Source: Vicinamibacterales bacterium
GTDB lineage: Bacteria > Acidobacteriota > Vicinamibacteria > Vicinamibacterales > UBA2999
Assembly (NCBI GenBank): GCA_041659285.1
Contig: JBAZYO010000021.1
Span: 1 to 64,000 of the forward strand
Direction of reading: 5' to 3'
DNA: 64,000 nt
Under the pieces are notes generated by a model, which saw only the letters and a list, made by a program, of their open reading frames with translations, did not search any database and was not told the DNA's origin. The position numbers and the translations under genes are program-made. Of the stretch, positions 60,623 to 64,000 are shown in pieces (the stretch's first letter is position 1; each line of letters opens with the position of its first letter).

Positions 60623-62002
60623 TCACCGCCGGCCGGACGTGGGCGGCGAGACCGGCACGAGGCTGAAGGTCATGCTCGTGTACATCATCTCTTCCGAGGT
60701 CTGATCGCCCCAGTAGACGTCCTTGCTGGGATCGGGGTTCGCCTTGTTCGCGGGCGAGTTGTCGTACCACGCCTTGGCCTGGATCTTGGTGCCGGCCGGC
60801 AGCTTGAGCGGCTCGCGGAACACGTACTCATGCTGCCAGTTGAAGTCGTACTTCGGCACCGACAGGATGACCTCGCGGCGGCCATCGGGATACACGGCCT
60901 CGTAGAGCCACTTCTTGCCGCGCACGTGCGTGTGCGGAATCAGGCTGTACAGCACGATCTCGCGATTGATCGTCATTTCCGCCTCGACCAGGTGGTCAGC
61001 AGCGCGTGGCGGAATGTGCAGGCTGCCGTTGATTATCTGCGCGGTCAGGAGCGCGGTGCGCGGTGGCGCCGGCGCGAACTTGAGGGCAATCGTCGTCCGA
61101 TCGGTGGTCGCCTCGCCTGTCGGCGTGTAGTGCATCTGCAGCACGATCGAGTGGCCGGCCGGCAGGCGCATGGCCATGCCATCCGGGAAGCGGCGAACCG
61201 AATTGCCGGGCACGTAACCGCCGATCGAGCCTCCGGTGCCGCGCAGGCGCGGACGATCGTTCGGCCCGGGCGCGACGCGCTGTTCGGGCGGCAGCGGCGC
61301 GCCACCGGTCTGGCCGGCCGGAATCTCGGTGCAGCAGGCAAAGCTGAAGAGCGGCGGCGGCCGCACCGCGTTGGCCGCGGGCGGGGCCGGCGGCGTTGGC
61401 GGCGCGGCGCCCGGTGCGGGCTGCGGGGCCCGCGTCGACATGATGATGTGATGCACGGCCTTGCGATTGCCGGGCTTGATCTCCCACGCCTGGATCCAGC
61501 GGTCTTCGGGGAAGTTGGCCGGGATCTCGAGGTATTGGTACGGCACGGTGCCGGTCGCCGGCAACGGGTAGTCTTCCTGCATCGACAGCACGACGTCGGG
61601 CTGACCGATCGTCCATCCGTCGGTGTACACCGGCGCGGCCGGCAGATCGGCGGGGTTGCCTTCCGGCGCCCCGGCACTCGCCCACCTCGCGATGATCGCC
61701 TTCTGCGCATCGGTGAGGCGGCGCTCGTTGGCAAACTTGCCGTACGCGGGGTCCGCGTGCCACGGCGGCATGGTGCCGTCGGCAACCTTGGCGGCGATCG
61801 ATCGCGCCCACGGCCTGGCGTCCTTGTAGGTCAGCAGCGACATGGGTGCGATGTCGCCGGGGCGGTGACAGCTCGTGCAGTTGGCAAAGAAGATCGGGGC
61901 CACGTCCTTGCTGAACGTGGGCGCCGGCTGCGCGCCGGCCGGGCCGGCGGACCACATCGCCAGCAGGACCACCACACTCGCCGCAACATGCTTCGTTGTC
62001 AT
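60623..62002 (-). CDS. Secreted cytochrome c / PHM-like copper monooxygenase protein
   Basis: A 459-residue exported protein, the third paralogue of this kind. The signal peptide is followed by a cytochrome-like domain with CTSCH (42-46) and MPPWH. All six copper ligands can be placed: H184, H185, H291 (LQMHYTPTG) and H357, H359 (PHTHVRGKKW), M439 (EEMMYT). A Pro/Ala-rich insertion with a CC pair separates the first two groups and is absent from the other copies. A periplasmic hydroxylase fed by its own heme is inferred. The ATG at 62002 has GGAG eight bases upstream. A short leader ORF with its own ribosome-binding site lies just upstream. Confidence 0.87.
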   Translation of the reverse strand: MTTKHVAASVVVLLAMWSAGPAGAQPAPTFSKDVAPIFFANCTSCHRPGDIAPMSLLTYKDARPWARSIAAKVADGTMPPWHADPAYGKFANERRLTDAQKAIIARWASAGAPEGNPADLPAAPVYTDGWTIGQPDVVLSMQEDYPLPATGTVPYQYLEIPANFPEDRWIQAWEIKPGNRKAVHHIIMSTRAPQPAPGAAPPTPPAPPAANAVRPPPLFSFACCTEIPAGQTGGAPLPPEQRVAPGPNDRPRLRGTGGSIGGYVPGNSVRRFPDGMAMRLPAGHSIVLQMHYTPTGEATTDRTTIALKFAPAPPRTALLTAQIINGSLHIPPRAADHLVEAEMTINREIVLYSLIPHTHVRGKKWLYEAVYPDGRREVILSVPKYDFNWQHEYVFREPLKLPAGTKIQAKAWYDNSPANKANPDPSKDVYWGDQTSEEMMYTSMTFSLVPVSPPTSGRR

Positions 62003-62024
62003 TCGTCGTCTCCTGGTGTTGCGG

Positions 62025-62075
62025 TTAGCGCAGCGCGGTGCCGCCGCTGCGGGCGCGGCTGAACTTCTTGAACAT
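62025..62075 (-). CDS. Short leader ORF (16 aa) before a cytochrome/PHM-like gene
   Basis: An ATG at 62075 preceded by GGAGGG four bases away opens a 16-codon frame, MFKKFSRARSGGTALR, which ends with TAA 22 bases before the downstream ATG. Its ribosome-binding site is stronger than that of the following gene. It is basic and unlike any family I recognise. It could regulate the downstream gene by translation or attenuation. It may also be chance; only conservation can decide. Confidence 0.4.
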   Translation of the reverse strand: MFKKFSRARSGGTALR

Positions 62076-62132
62076 GTGGCCCTCCGGGGCAGTGAGGGGG
62101 AAGCGTAGCACCGGCAGCGGCCGGGTTCTACA

Positions 62133-62174
62133 GGTTCCACGGGCGCCGGATTGGGCCGGGCACCCGGTGGAACC
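62133..62174. terminator. Imperfect hairpin downstream of citrate synthase
   Basis: GGTTCCACGGGCGCCGG and the complement of GCCGGGCACCCGGTGGAACC pair with a few mismatches over about 18 bp. It lies 25-66 bases past the citrate synthase stop on the minus strand, without a T-run. It may be a weak terminator. Confidence 0.4.
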
Positions 62175-62198
62175 CGGGAAAACACGCGGGATTCCCGC

Positions 62199-63338
62199 TC
62201 AGCGCTGCTCGAGCGGAATCCAGGTCTGCGGGTAGTTGGGACCGGTGTAGTCGGCGCGCGGGCGAATCAGCCGGTTGTTCGCGTACTGCTCGAGCACGTG
62301 CGCCGTCCAGCCGCTGATGCGGCTGACCGCGAAAATCGGCGTGTAGAGATCGATGGCGATGCCCATCGTGTAATAAGTGGACGCCGAATAGAAGTCCACG
62401 TTCGGATAGAGCTTCTTTTCCGCCTTCACCAGCGCCTCGATGCGCTCGCTCATCTCGAACCACCGGGTGTTGCCGGCCTTGTGCCCGAGCTCCTTCGACA
62501 TCTGCCGCAAGTGCGTCGCCCGCGGATCCTCGGTGTGATAGACGCGATGGCCGAAACCGGAGATCTTCTCCTTGCGCGCGAACTTGCCCTTCACGAACGC
62601 GTCGATGCGATCGCCCGGCGCGTCGGGGCCGATCTCGATCAGCATCTTCATCACTTCGGCGTTGGCGCCGCCGTGGAGCGGACCTTTGAGCGTGCCGATG
62701 CCGGCGACGATCGCCGAGTGGATGTCGGTGAGCGTCGCCGCCGCGACGCGGGCGGCGAAGGTGGACGCGTTCAGTTCGTGATCGGCATGCAGCGTGAGCG
62801 CGATGTCCATCGCGCGAATCGCGGTGGCGTTCGGCCGCGTGCCAAAGAGCATGTAGAGGAAATTCGCGGCGTGCCCCATGGCCGGGTCCGGCGCAATCGG
62901 CCCGCCGCCCTGCTGCATGCGTCCCCAGGTGGCCACCAGGCTGGCGACCTGCGCGGTCAGGCGCACCGCCTTGCGATACGACGCGGCCGCCGAGTTGTCG
63001 TGCGCCTCCGGATCGTAGTGGCCCAGCGCCGAGGTCAGCGTGCGCAGCGCGTCCATCCCGTCCGACGGCGGCAGCATGTTCATCAGCCGAATGATGGATT
63101 CGGGCAGCTGGCGGGCGGCGGCGAGCTGGGACTGCAGGTCGCCAAGCTCCGCCCGGTTCGGCAGGCGGCCGTGCCACAGCAGGTAGCAGGTCTCCTCGAA
63201 CGTCGCGTGCCGGGCCAGGTCGTGAATGTCGTGACCGCAATACGCGAGCACGCCGCGATCGCCGTCGAGAAAACAGATCCGGGACGACGTCGCGACGACA
63301 TCTTCCAGTCCGCCCTTGGGTTTTGCCTCTGCCGTCAT
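62199..63338 (-). CDS. gltA: Citrate synthase
   Basis: A 379-residue citrate synthase that condenses acetyl-CoA and oxaloacetate. The catalytic His regions are HADHELNAST and GPLHGGANAEVM, and the Asp region is NVDFYSASTYYTMG; FGHRVYHTEDPRA is also typical. It is the short, bacterial type II-like form without an N-terminal extension. Some 2-methylcitrate synthases look similar, so that activity cannot be ruled out. The ATG at 63338 is preferred over a GTG two codons earlier; TAAGAT ends seven bases before it and no ribosome-binding site is visible. Confidence 0.93.
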   Translation of the reverse strand: MTAEAKPKGGLEDVVATSSRICFLDGDRGVLAYCGHDIHDLARHATFEETCYLLWHGRLPNRAELGDLQSQLAAARQLPESIIRLMNMLPPSDGMDALRTLTSALGHYDPEAHDNSAAASYRKAVRLTAQVASLVATWGRMQQGGGPIAPDPAMGHAANFLYMLFGTRPNATAIRAMDIALTLHADHELNASTFAARVAAATLTDIHSAIVAGIGTLKGPLHGGANAEVMKMLIEIGPDAPGDRIDAFVKGKFARKEKISGFGHRVYHTEDPRATHLRQMSKELGHKAGNTRWFEMSERIEALVKAEKKLYPNVDFYSASTYYTMGIAIDLYTPIFAVSRISGWTAHVLEQYANNRLIRPRADYTGPNYPQTWIPLEQR

Positions 63339-63530
63339 GGACACGATCTTACAGCCTTCGCTGCGTTCGTCACGAAACTCTAACTAGCGGCCGGACACGC
63401 CGAGCGTCTGACCGCCACCCGAAGGAACCGCGAAAAGCGCGCATGGCGGCTCCCGGGGAGGAGGCCGCTCTTTTGCTCGGCCGGCGCGCGCGTTCAACCC
63501 GAGGGCGCGGAGTACACTGGATTCGTCTTC

Positions 63531-63929
63531 ATGCCCACCCCGCTGAACGTCTTGTCCACCACCGAGGAGCTCGACAGCGCCCTGGCCCGGTCGTCGCTTC
63601 GCCCAATCGTCATCTTCAAGCACAGCCCGACCTGCGGCATCAGCGCGCAGGCGTTCGAGTCGATCTCGGAGTGGCTGGCTGGTGAGGTGATGGCGGCGGA
63701 CTTCTTCGTGGTGCCGGTGCAGGCCAGTCGCGCCGTGTCAGCGGCGCTGACGGAGCGATTCGGCATCCGGCATGAGTCGCCGCAGGTGATGGTGATTCAC
63801 GACGGCCAGGTGGTCTGGCACGGCTCGCACTTCCGCGCGACGGTCGGGTCGATTGTCGCCGCGCTCGACAAGCTGGCGGCCGCTACTTCGGCTCCGGGAT
63901 TGGCTTCCCGCCAAGGTCCACGAAGGTGA
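63531..63929 (+). CDS. YtxJ/bacilliredoxin-like thioredoxin-fold protein
   Basis: A 132-residue protein that matches the YtxJ (DUF2847) family of bacillithiol-related monothiol redoxins. The active site is IVIFKHSPTCGIS with a single cysteine, C35, where Firmicutes have a TCPIS form. ESPQVMVIHDGQVVWHGSH is the conserved C-terminal segment. It would remove bacillithiol from protein thiols if the cell makes that thiol. TACACT lies 12 bases upstream of the ATG. The last 47 bp overlap the end of the convergent M16-like gene. Confidence 0.82.
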   Translation: MPTPLNVLSTTEELDSALARSSLRPIVIFKHSPTCGISAQAFESISEWLAGEVMAADFFVVPVQASRAVSAALTERFGIRHESPQVMVIHDGQVVWHGSHFRATVGSIVAALDKLAAATSAPGLASRQGPRR

Positions 63930-64000
63930 TGTTCGCGAAGGCGCCCAGCTGGTCCTTCACTTTCGCGTAGTCGCCGACGATCACCACCACCGAGTCTTCA
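63883..64000 (-). CDS. C-terminal end of a probable M16-family peptidase (partial)
   Basis: The minus strand from the window edge is open to a TAG at 63885-63883 and reads EDSVVVIVGDYAKVKDQL, then GAFANITFVDLGGKPIPEPK. A VVIVGD segment followed by a basic/acidic helix and then a proline-rich end is typical of the last domain of pitrilysin-like M16 peptidases or their inactive partners. Only 38 residues are in the window, so the family call rests on this end alone. Confidence 0.6.
   Translation of the reverse strand, partial: EDSVVVIVGDYAKVKDQLGAFANITFVDLGGKPIPEPK

Overview
This window is GC-rich, densely packed bacterial chromosome. The content fits an Acidobacteriota member, most likely of the Vicinamibacteria type. 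That assignment is an inference from gene content: large TonB-dependent receptors with N-terminal carboxypeptidase-regulatory-like domains, a beta-propeller sensor kinase, secreted cytochrome/copper monooxygenase-like proteins, and several families of short palindromic repeats. No rRNA, tRNA, CRISPR array, phage or transposase gene was seen. No gene-free stretch exceeds 300 bases.

Layout. 1-3.9 kb: a TPP riboswitch at the left edge, leading to a gene whose ATG is the first three bases, downstream of a LuxR-type regulator and its one-piece sensor kinase. 3.9-10.1 kb: an FG-GAP/collagen-like secreted protein, a secreted M1 peptidase and the helicase HrpB. 10.1-18.8 kb: a reverse-strand operon of TonB receptor, beta-propeller phosphoesterase and second TonB receptor. 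19-25.5 kb: M23 endopeptidase, DUF2007 protein, M28B peptidase, TlpA-like thioredoxin and APC permease. 25.5-33.7 kb: two cytochrome c/PHM-like copper monooxygenase proteins with a redoxin, a secreted unknown and a third large TonB receptor. 33.8-41.3 kb: housekeeping genes (rlmI, rpiB, glyA, dinG-like, TPR protein, yggS, divIVA-like, DUF167). 41.6-43.5 kb: histidine degradation (hutI and cyclodeaminase). 43.6-46.5 kb: lepA-lepB-DUF4845-like. 46.6-60.6 kb: anchored trypsin-like protease, serine hydrolase, MFS carrier, D-threonine aldolase-like enzyme, FAD/Fe-S oxidoreductase with a MatC-like carrier, enoyl-CoA hydratase, CoA-transferase, amidohydrolase and a lipoprotein esterase. 60.6-64 kb: a third cytochrome/PHM-like protein with a short leader ORF, citrate synthase, a YtxJ-like protein and the C-terminus of a probable M16 peptidase.

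Two themes stand out. First, three paralogues (25467-27305, 32251-33615, 60623-62002) pair a CxxCH cytochrome motif with a full set of the six copper ligands of eukaryotic peptidylglycine/dopamine monooxygenases. They probably act in the periplasm. Second, at least four families of short palindromic repeats sit inside genes as in-frame insertions, supply stop codons at gene ends, or build long inverted repeats between genes. Many genes also have a -10-like hexamer only 5-12 nt before the start codon and no Shine-Dalgarno sequence, which suggests widespread leaderless or near-leaderless initiation.
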